A stretch of 64,000 nucleotides of DNA, from NCBI RefSeq assembly GCF_936928535.1, contig NZ_CAKZHY010000171.1, positions 62,001-126,000 on the forward strand. Direction: 5' to 3'. The stretch is from an uncultured Bradyrhizobium sp. Lineage in GTDB: Bacteria > Pseudomonadota > Alphaproteobacteria > Rhizobiales > Xanthobacteraceae. Within the stretch, counting starts at the first letter, position 1. Every line of letters starts with the position of its first letter. Both the position numbers and the translations under genes were made by a program. Below, in pieces: positions 16,514 through 25,419 of this stretch. Under the pieces are notes generated by a model, which had not been told where the DNA came from, made no database searches, and was given only the letters and a program-made list of their open reading frames with translations.

Positions 16514-17458
16514 ATGAAGGGTTTGAGCGTGAGCAAGGCCGTCACGGCTCTGATGCTGGCAGGCCTCGTGCTGCTGCCGCTCTATTCGTATCTGTCCAGC
16601 AACATCTTCATCCTGACGCTGTTCACGCGCATCGTCATCCTGGCGCTGGCCGCCGCGAGCCTCAACCTCATCATGGGGTTCGGCGGCATGATGAGCTTTG
16701 GCCACGCCGCCTATCTCGGTATCGGCGGCTATGCCGTCGGCATGCTGGCGCAGGAAGGCGTGGGCTCCGGCTGGATCCAGTTCCCGGTCGCGCTGGCGGC
16801 GTCCGCGATCTATGCCCTGGTCATCGGCGCGCTCTCGCTTCGCACCCGCGGCGTCTATTTCATCATGATCACGCTGGCCTTCGCGCAGATGGCCTATTAC
16901 GTCGCCTCGGGCCTTGCGCGCTACGGCGGCGATGACGGCCTCACCGTCTACAAGCGCAGCGATTTCTCCGGCCTGATCAACCTGTCGAACCGCACGCAAT
17001 TCTATTATCTCTGCCTCGCCTGCCTGTTCGGCGTGATCTTCCTGATCTGGCGCATCGTCAATTCGCGCTTCGGCCTCGTCGTGCAGGGCCTGCGCTCCAA
17101 CGAGCAGCGCATGCAGGCGATCGGCTTCCCGGCAAAGCGCTATCAGCTGGTGTGCTTCGTCATCTCGGGCACCATGTGCGGCCTCGCCGGCGCGCTGCTC
17201 GCCAACAACACCGATTTCGTCAGCCCGGCCGTGATGTACTGGACCCGCTCCGGCGATCTCATGGTGATGGTGATCCTGGGCGGCATGGGCACGCTGTTCG
17301 GCCCCGTGATGGGCGCGGTGGTCTATCTGCTGCTGGAAGAATTCCTGTCGCAGATCACCGAATATTGGGCGCTGATCATGGGCCCGCTGCTGCTCTTGAT
17401 CGTGCTGTTCGGCCGCGGCGGCATCATGGGCATGCTCGGGAGGATCGGCCGTGGCTGA
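16514..17458 (+). CDS. livM: ABC transporter permease, LivM type (second operon)
   Basis: The 314-residue permease has MGFGGMMSFGHAAYLGIGGYA and the coupling segment SNEQRMQAIGFPAKRY, with about nine membrane segments. It lies 13 bases after livH and overlaps the next gene by eight bases. Confidence 0.92.
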   Translation: MKGLSVSKAVTALMLAGLVLLPLYSYLSSNIFILTLFTRIVILALAAASLNLIMGFGGMMSFGHAAYLGIGGYAVGMLAQEGVGSGWIQFPVALAASAIYALVIGALSLRTRGVYFIMITLAFAQMAYYVASGLARYGGDDGLTVYKRSDFSGLINLSNRTQFYYLCLACLFGVIFLIWRIVNSRFGLVVQGLRSNEQRMQAIGFPAKRYQLVCFVISGTMCGLAGALLANNTDFVSPAVMYWTRSGDLMVMVILGGMGTLFGPVMGAVVYLLLEEFLSQITEYWALIMGPLLLLIVLFGRGGIMGMLGRIGRG

Positions 17459-18218
17459 ACCGCTGCTCCGCGTCGAAAAGCTGGTGCGCCGTTTCGGCGG
17501 CATCATTGCGACGGACAACGTCTCGCTCGACGTTGCGAGCGGCGAACTGCACGCCATCATCGGCCCGAATGGCGCCGGCAAGACCACGCTGATCAGCCAG
17601 CTCACCGGGCATCTCGCGCCGCATTCCGGCAGCGTCTCGCTTGCGGGCCGCGACATCACTTACTTGCCGGCCTATCGTCGCTGCGCGCTGGGCCTTGCCC
17701 GTTCGTTCCAGATTACCTCGCTGCTGCTCGACTTCACCGCAGCCGACAATGTCGCGCTGGCGGCGCAGGCGCATGCCGGCACCTCGTTCCGCTTCTTCGC
17801 CAACGCCCGCAAGGAGAAGGGCCTGCGCGATGCCGCGCATGCCGCGCTCGACCGTGTTGGCCTCGCCCATCGCGCCGATATCGTGGTGTCCAAGCTCAGC
17901 CATGGCGAGCGGCGCCAGATCGAGCTTGCGGTTGCGCTCGCGAGCAAGCCGAAATTGCTGCTGCTCGACGAGCCCATGGCCGGTCTCGGCGTCACCGAGT
18001 CCCAGGATATGGTCAAGCTGCTCCAGGAGCTGCGCAAGGAGGTCTCGATCGTGCTGGTCGAGCACGACATGCCGGCAGTGTTCGCGCTCGCCGACCGCAT
18101 CTCGGTGCTGGTCTATGGGCGCGTCATCGCCTCCGGCATCCCCGACGCGATCCGTGCCAACGAAGACGTCAAGCGCGCCTATCTCGGCGACCAGCATGTG
18201 GTGACGCATCATGGCTGA
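17451..18218 (+). CDS. livG: ABC transporter ATP-binding protein, LivG type (second operon)
   Basis: The 255-residue ATPase begins with GTG inside the end of livM. Walker A is GPNGAGKTT, the signature is LSHGERRQIELA (a histidine replaces the second usual residue), and Walker B is LLLLDEPMAGLG. The LARSFQITSLL segment marks it as LivG. It overlaps livF by eight bases. Confidence 0.92.
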   Translation: MAEPLLRVEKLVRRFGGIIATDNVSLDVASGELHAIIGPNGAGKTTLISQLTGHLAPHSGSVSLAGRDITYLPAYRRCALGLARSFQITSLLLDFTAADNVALAAQAHAGTSFRFFANARKEKGLRDAAHAALDRVGLAHRADIVVSKLSHGERRQIELAVALASKPKLLLLDEPMAGLGVTESQDMVKLLQELRKEVSIVLVEHDMPAVFALADRISVLVYGRVIASGIPDAIRANEDVKRAYLGDQHVVTHHG

Positions 18219-18924
18219 CACGCTGCTCGACGTCGACGGCATCGAGACCTGCTACGGCCTCAGTCAGGTACTGTTCGGCCTGTCGCTGTCGATCAAGCCG
18301 GGCGAAATGGTCTCGCTGATGGGCCGCAACGGCATGGGCAAGACCACTACGATCCGCTCGATCATGGGCCTGACGCCGGCGCGAGCGGGCGCGATCCGCT
18401 TTGCGGGCACTGACGTGCGGACGCAGCCGTCCTATCGGATCGCGAAGCTTGGCGTCGGGCTGGTCCCCGAGGGACGCCAGATCTTCCCGAACCTTACCGT
18501 CCGCGAAAATCTGGTCGCGGCCGCTGCCGATCGCTTTGGCAGCGCCAATCCCTGGACGCTCGCCGCAATCTACGTGCTGTTCCCGCGCCTGGCCGAGCGT
18601 GCCACCAACATGGGCAACCAGCTCTCTGGCGGTGAGCAGCAGATGCTGGCCATCGGCCGTGCGCTGATGACCAACCCGAGGCTCCTGATCCTGGATGAAG
18701 CGACCGAGGGCCTCGCGCCGCTGATCCGTGACGAGATCTGGAATTGCCTGTCGATGCTGAAGAGCCGGGGCCAGTCGATTCTGGTCGTCGACAAGAACGT
18801 CGACCATCTCGCCCGCATCTGCGACCGCCACTACATCATCGAGCGCGGCAAGACGGTGTGGTCCGGCACGTCGGACCAACTGATGGCCGAGCCGGATTTG
18901 CAGCACAAATATTTGGGGATTTAG
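18211..18924 (+). CDS. livF: ABC transporter ATP-binding protein, LivF type (second operon)
   Basis: The 237-residue ATPase has GRNGMGKTT as Walker A, LSGGEQQMLAIGRAL as signature and LLILDEATEGLAP as Walker B. The GRQIFPNLTV segment marks it as LivF. Just after Walker B the H-loop reads ILVVDKNVDHL, where a histidine is expected after the fourth strand: D/K replace the usual E/H (VEHD in the partner LivG). This occurs in some aromatic-acid LivF proteins and may make this the degenerate ATPase of the pair. Confidence 0.9.
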   Translation: MADTLLDVDGIETCYGLSQVLFGLSLSIKPGEMVSLMGRNGMGKTTTIRSIMGLTPARAGAIRFAGTDVRTQPSYRIAKLGVGLVPEGRQIFPNLTVRENLVAAAADRFGSANPWTLAAIYVLFPRLAERATNMGNQLSGGEQQMLAIGRALMTNPRLLILDEATEGLAPLIRDEIWNCLSMLKSRGQSILVVDKNVDHLARICDRHYIIERGKTVWSGTSDQLMAEPDLQHKYLGI

Positions 18925-18938
18925 CCCCACTCTCTCCA

Positions 18939-19019
18939 CGTCCTTGCGAGCGTAGCGAAGCAATCCAGAGCCCTTCTGCGGAAAGATTCTGGATTGCTTC
19001 GCTACGCTCGCAATGACGG
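18939..19019. repeat. dispersed palindromic repeat (second copy)
   Basis: TTGCGAGCGTAGCGAAGCAATCCAGA and its inverted copy at the other end form a long stem with the same order and loop type as 4424-4504. It lies in the convergent gap between livF and the minus-strand secreted protein gene. Confidence 0.88.
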
Positions 19020-19038
19020 AGGAGAGAGCTGCAGGCTC

Positions 19039-19392
19039 TCACCAATAGATCCCGTGCCGATGCAATTCGCGGATCACGCGCGCCTCGGTGGACGGCTCGC
19101 GGTGCTTCGGCTTGGCCGTTTCGGCGATCGGCCGCGACGTCATGGCGGCCGGCGCCGTCGCGGTTTGTGCCGGTGTGGCCGCTGGAGTTGACGCGGGCGT
19201 GGTGGTCGCCGTCTGCACATTCGCCGGCGGAGTCGCCGTCGCAGCCTGTGCGGCCTGCGGCGGAGCGGTCGTTGCCGGCTGCTCAGTCGTCTGGCTCGCA
19301 TTGGTTGCCGCGAGGCTCAGGCTACGCGAGCCGCCGGCATAGGCCTGGCTCGCCAACAGCGACAATGTCGCGATCAGGATCAGCTTGCGCAT
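19039..19392 (-). CDS. secreted Ala/Thr/Pro-rich hypothetical protein
   Basis: The 117-residue product has a signal peptide (MRKLILIATLSLLASQAYA) followed by a low-complexity stretch of alanine, threonine, proline and glutamine to about residue 85, and a charged C-terminal segment (RVIRELHRHGIYW). The ATG at 19392 follows GAAGGGGG. The disordered middle could be a spacer between membrane and envelope. I do not recognise a family, and no partner gene is adjacent. Confidence 0.75.
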   Translation of the reverse strand: MRKLILIATLSLLASQAYAGGSRSLSLAATNASQTTEQPATTAPPQAAQAATATPPANVQTATTTPASTPAATPAQTATAPAAMTSRPIAETAKPKHREPSTEARVIRELHRHGIYW

Positions 19393-19682
19393 CGAAACCC
19401 CCTTCATTTGGTCAATCCCTCTGACCTGATTGTCCGTCAGCGGGCAAGACGGTGCGTGCCGATCTCGATCAGCGTGGCCCGGCAGGACAGGCGATAGATC
19501 AGACTGAACAATTGACCCAACATGACCGAACTCCATTGTTGATCACGGGACGAGACGATAACCCCCGAACTTTTCGGGCGATTTTCGTCGTGCCGGGAAA
19601 AAGGCTTCGTCGGGGCCGGGAGTGATGTCGTCGGAACAGACGCGATGAAGTCGCCTCACAGGGGCGTGAGGCTGGCCTCCCG

Positions 19683-21119
19683 TCAGAACATCTCGAAATA
19701 TTCGCGATGCTCCCAATCGGTTACTTCCGCCAGGAAGCGGTCGATCTCGGCGTTCTTGATGTGGGTGTAATAGTCGACGAATTCCGCGCCGAGCTTTTCG
19801 CGGAAGAACGGATCGTCCTTCAGTGCGGAGACTGCATCGCGCAACGACTTCGGCAAGAGCGGCGCCTTGGTCTCGTAGGGCGTGTCGGCCGACGGGCCGG
19901 GGTCGAGCCTGCGGTCCACACCGTCGAGGCCCGCCAGGACCTGCGCGGACATATAGAGATAGGGATTGGCGGCTGGCTCGCCGACGCGGTTTTCCAACCG
20001 CGTGGCGGCGTCATCAGGGCCGCCGAGCACGCGGATCATCACGCCTCTGTTGTCGCGGCCCCAGATCGCGCGGTCAGGCGCCAGCGAATAGGAGCGATAT
20101 CGCTTGTAACCGTTGATCGTCGGCGTCGTGAACACGGTGGCGGCGCGGGCGTGATCGAGCAGGCCGGCGAGATAGCAGCGGCCGAACTCGCTGAGCGGCT
20201 CACCGGCTTCCCTGGGCATGAACAGGTTCTCGCCGCTCGCGCGCGAGACGATCGATTGATGCAGGTGCCAGCCGCTGGCGAACAGGTTCGGCAGCTTCGG
20301 CCGGCACATGAAGGTGGCGTGATAACCGTGGCGACGCGCGATCTGCTTCACGGCAGAACGAAACAGCACCATGTTGTCGGCGGGCTCGAGCCCCTTCTTC
20401 GGCGCGAAGGTGAACTCGCACTGGCTCGGCCCGAACTCGACCTCGACGGAGCGCAAGGGCAGCCCGAGTGCCACGATGTCGCGCCGCAGGATCTCCAGCA
20501 CCGGCTCCATCTGATCGAAGCGCTGCTCGGTGAGGTATTGATAGCCGTGAGAGAGCAAGCTCACCGAGGGCGGCGTGCCGGGCTGGCCGGCATCCTCGGC
20601 GCGCATATGCGGATCGTCGAGCTTGAAGATGTGGAATTCCACCTCGAGGCCCGCGACGAAATCGTGCCCGCGGCCAGCGAGCTCGTCGAGCACCTTGCGA
20701 TAGAGCCCGCGCGTCGCGAACGGGACCGGACGGCCGTCGCCAAAATGGAGATCACACAGCACCCAGCCGGTGGCCGGCGCCCATGGCAGCACGCGGAACG
20801 TGGTGGGATCGGCGACCATCAGCACGTCGGCCGCGCCCTCCATCTCCTTCATGCCGAAGCCGCCGCCTGAGGTGAACACCGGAAACACCGTGCGGTGCGA
20901 GGTGTCCTTGGCGAGCATCGTCGTGGTGATGGAGCAGCCGCTCTCCAGCGAGGCGATCGCCTCGGAAGCGATAATGGTCTTACCGCGCAAGATGCCGTGC
21001 TGGTCCGGGAAGGCGAGGCGGACGACTTCGAGGTTCCTCTCCTCCACGAGCCGGCGCATCCGCGCCGCCGCGTCCTTCTGCTCATCCGACCACAACGCAT
21101 GACGCGCGACGAAAGTCAC
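19683..21119 (-). CDS. glutamine synthetase-like ligase (gamma-glutamyl transfer type)
   Basis: The 478-residue protein has a full glutamine synthetase fold: the N-terminal beta-grasp part (AFPDQHGILRGK), metal ligands in GLEVEFHIF and VEVEFGPSQCEF, the HxH of GWHLHQSI, the arginine-rich ATP site NGYKRYRSYSLAP, and RLENRVGEPAANPY. It lacks the adenylylation-loop tyrosine context of GlnA and is more like catabolic gamma-glutamyl ligases that attach glutamate to amines. It lies downstream of a Rieske oxygenase, an arrangement that recalls aniline catabolism, where a GS-like enzyme makes gamma-glutamylanilide for a dioxygenase. The start is GTG at 21119 with AGGGAG upstream. Substrate unknown. 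Confidence 0.85.
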   Translation of the reverse strand: MTFVARHALWSDEQKDAAARMRRLVEERNLEVVRLAFPDQHGILRGKTIIASEAIASLESGCSITTTMLAKDTSHRTVFPVFTSGGGFGMKEMEGAADVLMVADPTTFRVLPWAPATGWVLCDLHFGDGRPVPFATRGLYRKVLDELAGRGHDFVAGLEVEFHIFKLDDPHMRAEDAGQPGTPPSVSLLSHGYQYLTEQRFDQMEPVLEILRRDIVALGLPLRSVEVEFGPSQCEFTFAPKKGLEPADNMVLFRSAVKQIARRHGYHATFMCRPKLPNLFASGWHLHQSIVSRASGENLFMPREAGEPLSEFGRCYLAGLLDHARAATVFTTPTINGYKRYRSYSLAPDRAIWGRDNRGVMIRVLGGPDDAATRLENRVGEPAANPYLYMSAQVLAGLDGVDRRLDPGPSADTPYETKAPLLPKSLRDAVSALKDDPFFREKLGAEFVDYYTHIKNAEIDRFLAEVTDWEHREYFEMF

Positions 21120-21140
21120 TTTGCTGCTCCCTGCTACTCC

Positions 21141-21218
21141 GTCATTCCGGGGCTCGCGAAGCGAGAAACCGGAATCTCGGGATTCCGGGTCTGGTCCTTC
21201 GGACCATCCCGGAATGAC
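21141..21218. repeat. dispersed palindromic repeat, GTCATTCCGGG type
   Basis: GTCATTCCGGG at the left pairs with CCCGGAATGAC at the right, with inner stems (GGGCTCGCGAAGCGAG; GGTCCTTCGGACC; CCGGAATCTCGGGATTCCGG). The same architecture recurs at 61957-62034. It separates the Rieske gene from the ligase gene. Confidence 0.88.
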
Positions 21219-21229
21219 CGTGCTTTAAA

Positions 21230-22588
21230 TCACTCCGCCGCCGTCAGCCGGTGCACGTTATCCGCAATATCCTTCGGCACCGGCGCGGTCCACGGCGCGC
21301 CGCGGCGGCGCTTGACGTCGACTTCCATCCAATAGGTCTCCCAGCCGCGGGTCGGCCCGATGCCGTCCATCGTGGCCGGCCCTTGAATGCTGCGCGCATT
21401 GGCCTCGTCCAGGAACAGCATCGGCTTCTCGCCGCCCGCGACTTTCTCGATCTCCTGCCGCAGCAGGCGGCGATATTGCACGATCGCCTTGTCGCTCGAA
21501 CCGAGATGCTCCTTGGTGCGGTCCTGGATCGCGCCCATCGATTCCACCGCCCACTGGTCGTGGACGTTGATGTCGTTGCCCATGCCGGTATAGGTCGCGG
21601 TCTGCTGCTCGTGCGGATCGAAGCCGTAGTCGTTGCTGCGGTTCTTGCGCGAGATGTAGTCGGGCAGCTCGTAGAGCTCGAGCCGCTGGTCGCGCATCTT
21701 CTGCTTGTCGACCGGGTTCGCGTAGCTGGTGAAGATCGCGTACCAATAGCAGTTCTCGTCATCGACAGGCACATGCCACTGCGTGATCGTCATCTCCGTG
21801 CTCATGGGAATGACGAAAGCGTGCGGGAACAGCTGATTGGTGACGCGCACATGGGTGCGCTCCTCGTCGATCTCGCGCAGTGCGATCAGCCGCAGGCCGT
21901 ATTCGGTGTGCTCGACATTGATGATCGGGCGATCGTATTCGCGCAGGATCTTCGTCATCGGCAGGTCGCTGCCGGCGGAGGCGCCACGGAACTGCTTGCC
22001 GTAGGCGGTAGATGTGTCCTCATCCTCGAAGAAGCGATGCAGATAGGAGGCGTGCGCGGGATCGATGCCGACCTCGAGCGCCTGCAGCCAGTTGCAGGCC
22101 ATGTGGCCCTTGAACGCGAAGGTGTGCGTGCCGGGCGCGACGAAGCAGTCGAGCTCCGGAAATGCCGGCGGCTCGCCTTCGCCGAGGTAAGCCCACAGAA
22201 TGCCGCTCTTCTCCACCACGGGATAAGAGCGCTGGCGGATGTTCTGGCAGAGCTTCGAATCCTTCGGCTCGGCCGGCGTCTCGATGCACTGGCCTGATGC
22301 GTCGAACAGCCAGCCATGGAAGGCGCAGCGCAGGCCGCCATGCTCGAGTCGTCCGAAGGCGAGATCGGCGCCGCGATGAGCGCAATGGCGGTCGATCAGG
22401 CCGTAGCGCCCGGTCTCGTCGCGAAACAGCACCAGGTTTTCGCCGAGCAGTTTGAGGGGGCGGATCGGCCGCTCGCCTTCGAGCTCATCGACCAGCGCCG
22501 CCGGTTGCCAGTAGCTCCGCATCAACTTGCCGCACGGATCCTTCGGCCCGGTGCGGGTGATCAGGTTGTTCTGCTCCTGGCTCATCAT
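21230..22588 (-). CDS. Rieske-type aromatic ring oxygenase, alpha subunit
   Basis: The 452-residue protein has a Rieske [2Fe-2S] centre (C69-x-H71 and C88-x2-H91 in CAHRG and CAFHGW) and the mononuclear iron site D176-x2-H179-x4-H184 (IDPAHASYLH). The length and single-subunit layout match phthalate-dioxygenase/VanA-like oxygenases, which catalyse O- or N-demethylation or hydroxylation. No ferredoxin, reductase or beta subunit lies nearby, so it must borrow electrons from a partner encoded elsewhere. It is transcribed away from the IclR gene and is followed by the GS-like ligase. An ATG one codon later is equally possible. Confidence 0.9.
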   Translation of the reverse strand: MMSQEQNNLITRTGPKDPCGKLMRSYWQPAALVDELEGERPIRPLKLLGENLVLFRDETGRYGLIDRHCAHRGADLAFGRLEHGGLRCAFHGWLFDASGQCIETPAEPKDSKLCQNIRQRSYPVVEKSGILWAYLGEGEPPAFPELDCFVAPGTHTFAFKGHMACNWLQALEVGIDPAHASYLHRFFEDEDTSTAYGKQFRGASAGSDLPMTKILREYDRPIINVEHTEYGLRLIALREIDEERTHVRVTNQLFPHAFVIPMSTEMTITQWHVPVDDENCYWYAIFTSYANPVDKQKMRDQRLELYELPDYISRKNRSNDYGFDPHEQQTATYTGMGNDINVHDQWAVESMGAIQDRTKEHLGSSDKAIVQYRRLLRQEIEKVAGGEKPMLFLDEANARSIQGPATMDGIGPTRGWETYWMEVDVKRRRGAPWTAPVPKDIADNVHRLTAAE

Positions 22589-22622
22589 GGCGGGCGCATC
22601 CTTTTTGCGGGAGGGCGTTATG

Positions 22623-22647
22623 TTCGCCTATTGAACGAATGTGCGAA
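22623..22647. promoter_or_regulatory. candidate IclR-family operator between divergent genes
   Basis: TTCGC (22623-22627) and GCGAA (22643-22647) form an inverted repeat with an extra CGAA at 22636-22639. This lies in the 115-base gap between the Rieske gene and the iclR gene. Short symmetrical sites of this kind are common for PcaR/PobR-like regulators, but the match is weak. Confidence 0.3.
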
Positions 22648-22703
22648 TTATGACATGCCTTGGAAAGGCAGCAAGCACTATTTTGTAGGATTGACCCGTC
22701 GCC

Positions 22704-23489
22704 ATGCCCAAGCTGAAGCGCAGCGAGACTGACGAACGCGCGACGGATTTCGTCGAGGCGCTCGATCGCGGCCTGCGCCTCTTGCAATGCTTCGGTACCA
22801 ACGCCGGCCCGATGACGCTGAGCGATCTCGCTCGCGCCGCCGAGCTGCCGCGTGCCACTGCGCGGCGCATGCTGTTCACGCTCCAGCGCGGCGGCTACGT
22901 CAGCGGCGATGGAAAGCTGTTCTCGCTGACGCCGCATGTGCTGACGCTGGCGGCGTCCTATCTCCGCTCCAACCAATTGGTCACGGTGTTGCAACCGGTG
23001 CTGGATCGCGTCGCGACCACGGCGAACGAAATCTCCTCGCTCGCGGTGCTCGACGGTGACGACGTCGTGTTCATCGCTCGCAGCAGTCCGGCACGGATGT
23101 TCTCCGGCGGATTGGAGATCGGCTACCGGTTGCCGGCGTTCTGCACCTCGGTTGGCCGCGCGATGCTTGGCCAGCTTGGCGATACCGAACTGCTTGCGCG
23201 CCTGAAAACGATGAAGCGCGAGACGCTGACGCCGCAGACGGTGACCGACCCGAAGGCGCTGCTCGCGCGTATCGTCGCTGACCGCGCGCAAAACTATTCG
23301 CTGGTCGATCGCGAGGCCGAGCCGCATTTCCGCTCGATCTCGGTGCCCGTGCGCCGTTACGACGATGTGATCGTCGCCGCCATCAACATGGGCGCCCATG
23401 TCGACCGCGTCCCGGCGCAGGAATTGATCGACCGCTTCCTGCCGTTGCTGCGCGAGGGGGCGGAGTCGGTGCGGTCGCTGTTGTTATGA
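22704..23489 (+). CDS. IclR-family transcriptional regulator
   Basis: The 261-residue protein has a winged helix (residues about 15-75: LSDLARAAELPRATARRML) and an IclR effector domain with the conserved LPAFCTSVGRAMLG and YSLVDREAEPHFRSISVPV. The sequence style matches PcaR/PobR-like members that sense aromatic acids. It is divergent from the Rieske-ligase pair, which it most likely controls. The ATG at 22704 gives the standard family N-terminus. Confidence 0.9.
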   Translation: MPKLKRSETDERATDFVEALDRGLRLLQCFGTNAGPMTLSDLARAAELPRATARRMLFTLQRGGYVSGDGKLFSLTPHVLTLAASYLRSNQLVTVLQPVLDRVATTANEISSLAVLDGDDVVFIARSSPARMFSGGLEIGYRLPAFCTSVGRAMLGQLGDTELLARLKTMKRETLTPQTVTDPKALLARIVADRAQNYSLVDREAEPHFRSISVPVRRYDDVIVAAINMGAHVDRVPAQELIDRFLPLLREGAESVRSLLL

Positions 23490-24170
23490 CTACCGCGCCT
23501 CCGCCTCCCGCTCCATGTCGCGGCCCGACATATCCTCGCCCTGCATGTTGGCGTAATCGCGCGCCATCTCGCGCATCAGGAATTTGGCCGGCACGTCGTG
23601 ATAGGTGCCGCGGTCGTTGACATATTGCATGTAGGCGCGGCCCTCGCCGTCGAACGGATGCAGCAGTGCGTCGGTGTGACCGTCGAAGTCGAGCGGGGCC
23701 ACGCCGACCTTCGCGCAGAGGGTGTCGTTGAAGGTCGGCGTCGCCTTGCGCCAGGCGCCGTCGACATGCACTTCCGTAAAGCCGTGCCAGGTGAAGATGT
23801 CGGTGCCCATGCTCGCGCGCAGCTTTTCAGTCGTGAGATGGTTCTTCACGTCGGCAAAGCCGACGCGGGAAGGAATGCCGTGGACGCGGCAGGCGGCGGC
23901 ATAGAGCGCGGCCTTGCCGACGCAATAGCCTTGCCCGGCGGCGAGCACGCTCGAGGCGCGAAACGTCTCGGCGATGCGCATGCTGACGTAGGGGTTATAA
24001 CGGATACCGTCGCGTACCGCCTTGTAGAGCACGCTCGCCTTCTCGCGGGCGCTCGCATCTGAGCGCACGGCGCTTTCCGCGAACTGCTGCACGGCGGGAT
24101 GATCGCTGTCGATGTACTCACCGGGATCGGTGTAGAGCCGGCGGATGGTGTCGGGGAGAATGTCGGTCAT
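23490..24170 (-). CDS. transglutaminase-like cysteine peptidase domain protein
   Basis: The 226-residue cytoplasmic protein has the transglutaminase-like core: C83 in GQGYCVGKA, H135 in FTEVHVDG, and N148 in PTFN where an aspartate is more common. No signal peptide or membrane segment is seen. It abuts the iclR gene tail to tail (stop codons adjacent). Members of this family act as peptidases or amidases; the substrate is unknown. Confidence 0.85.
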   Translation of the reverse strand: MTDILPDTIRRLYTDPGEYIDSDHPAVQQFAESAVRSDASAREKASVLYKAVRDGIRYNPYVSMRIAETFRASSVLAAGQGYCVGKAALYAAACRVHGIPSRVGFADVKNHLTTEKLRASMGTDIFTWHGFTEVHVDGAWRKATPTFNDTLCAKVGVAPLDFDGHTDALLHPFDGEGRAYMQYVNDRGTYHDVPAKFLMREMARDYANMQGEDMSGRDMEREAEAR

Positions 24171-24328
24171 GGCGGGAGCTTAGCAGCCGGCTTTGATCCG
24201 GCTCATTCATTCGTTGCAGCCCGCCCATGCTCGCTGCTCGACGCCAATGCCGCTTGCGTCGAGCCGCTATCGCTTTTGCAGGCGGCGATGCTGCGCTAGG
24301 CTCTTGGAACCGGGAAGGGGGACGCGGC

Positions 24329-24787
24329 GTGCTGAAATGGTGTGCCCATTGCCAGCAGTTCATCGGCGGAGTGATCGACCTCGTCGAAGCCAGGATGCGG
24401 CTGGCCTGGTCGCAGCCGGCGCGGCCGGGCGGTGGCGGCTGCTATGTCCTGATGAACGCGCCGGGCAACAGCCACGTCCTCGGCATCCGCATTCTCGGCC
24501 TTTGGCTGCAAAACCTGGGATGGCGAACGCATTACGTTGACGAACTGACGGTTGTCGATGTGCTGTCCGAGCCTTCGCTCGCGGGCAAGCCTGCGACGCT
24601 GCTGGTTTCGATCGCGTTGCCCGAGCAGTGCGATGCCGTCGCGGGGCTCGTCGAACGCGTGCAGGCGCTGCCGCCGCCTCATCGGCCGAACATCGTACTT
24701 GGTGGCCACGCGGTGAAGACCGGCCGGGTGCTGCCGATTCCTGGCGTCACGCTCGCACCTGACATCAGCGCGCTGGGGCTCGATTGA
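24329..24787 (+). CDS. small protein with CxxC N-terminus and possible cobalamin-binding-like fold
   Basis: The 152-residue product begins with GTG at 24329, chosen for the GAAGGGGGAC ribosome-binding site and the N-terminal CAHCQQF motif, which recalls small zinc-type motifs in Bradyrhizobium proteins. The rest (SHVLGIRILGLWLQNLGW, then two beta strands LLVSIAL and IVLGGHAV) follows the alternating pattern of B12-binding domains. The classical DxHxxG is SHVLG here, so true cobalamin binding is doubtful. A longer frame from 24227 is rich in arginine and unlikely. Confidence 0.55.
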   Translation: MLKWCAHCQQFIGGVIDLVEARMRLAWSQPARPGGGGCYVLMNAPGNSHVLGIRILGLWLQNLGWRTHYVDELTVVDVLSEPSLAGKPATLLVSIALPEQCDAVAGLVERVQALPPPHRPNIVLGGHAVKTGRVLPIPGVTLAPDISALGLD

Positions 24788-24790
24788 ATC

Positions 24791-25186
24791 TTATTGACGA
24801 TTGCGCATCCAGTCGGCGAGGCCCGATATCGCCTTGTCGAGGTCCTGACGCGCAGCGGGGTCAGCGATCGTCTCCTCCATTGCGCCGCGCATGCAGAGCA
24901 GCCAGGTGTCGCGCTCGGCGTCCCCAATGGCAAAGCCGATATGCCGCTGTCGCAGCCGCGGATGGCCCTTCTCGGGCGTGTAGAGCTTTGGGCCGCCGGT
25001 CCATTCCGTCAGATAGCGCTTCAGCACGTCCCTGATCAGGCCGAGGTCGTCCGCATGCATCGCGCGGATGATTTTCGCCTCCGGCAGCGTGTCCATGCGG
25101 TCGTAGAAACGGTCGACAAGGGCATCGATCGTGGCGCTGCCGCCGATACGGTCGAACATGGAGATGGTGACGTCCGTGATGGTCAT
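24791..25186 (-). CDS. truncated haemoglobin, group II type
   Basis: The 131-residue globin retains Y28 (B10, RFYDRM), the proximal H82 (RQRHIGF) and W95 (G8, DTWLL), the set typical of group II truncated haemoglobins. These bind oxygen or nitric oxide and are common in rhizobia. The ATG at 25186 gives the usual length; the upstream extension to 25333 runs through a palindromic repeat and is not coding. It is convergent with the small CxxC gene. Confidence 0.9.
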   Translation of the reverse strand: MTITDVTISMFDRIGGSATIDALVDRFYDRMDTLPEAKIIRAMHADDLGLIRDVLKRYLTEWTGGPKLYTPEKGHPRLRQRHIGFAIGDAERDTWLLCMRGAMEETIADPAARQDLDKAISGLADWMRNRQ

Positions 25187-25254
25187 CGTGAGTCCGGATG
25201 CTGGCTGTTGGGATGGGATATAGTGACATCGTCGCGTACCCACAAACTCCACTG

Positions 25255-25386
25255 TCGTCCCGGCGAAGGCCGGGACCCACACGCCGCAGCAGTCGTTGTT
25301 GTGCGCGCTGGTCATTGCCTGTCGTCGCCACACTTCTGCTGCGGCGTATGGGTCCCGGATCGGCGCTTCGCTTGTCCGGGACGACG
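25255..25386. repeat. dispersed palindromic repeat, GTCGTCCCGG type
   Basis: GTCGTCCCGGCGAAGGCCGGGACCCACACGCCGCAG at the left reappears inverted at the right (CTGCGGCGTATGGGTCCCGG...CCGGGACGAC). It lies between the haemoglobin gene and the boxR 3' end. Confidence 0.85.
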
Positions 25387-25419
25387 ACGGAGGGGTGAAT
25401 GCAGCGAGGTCTAAACGTT

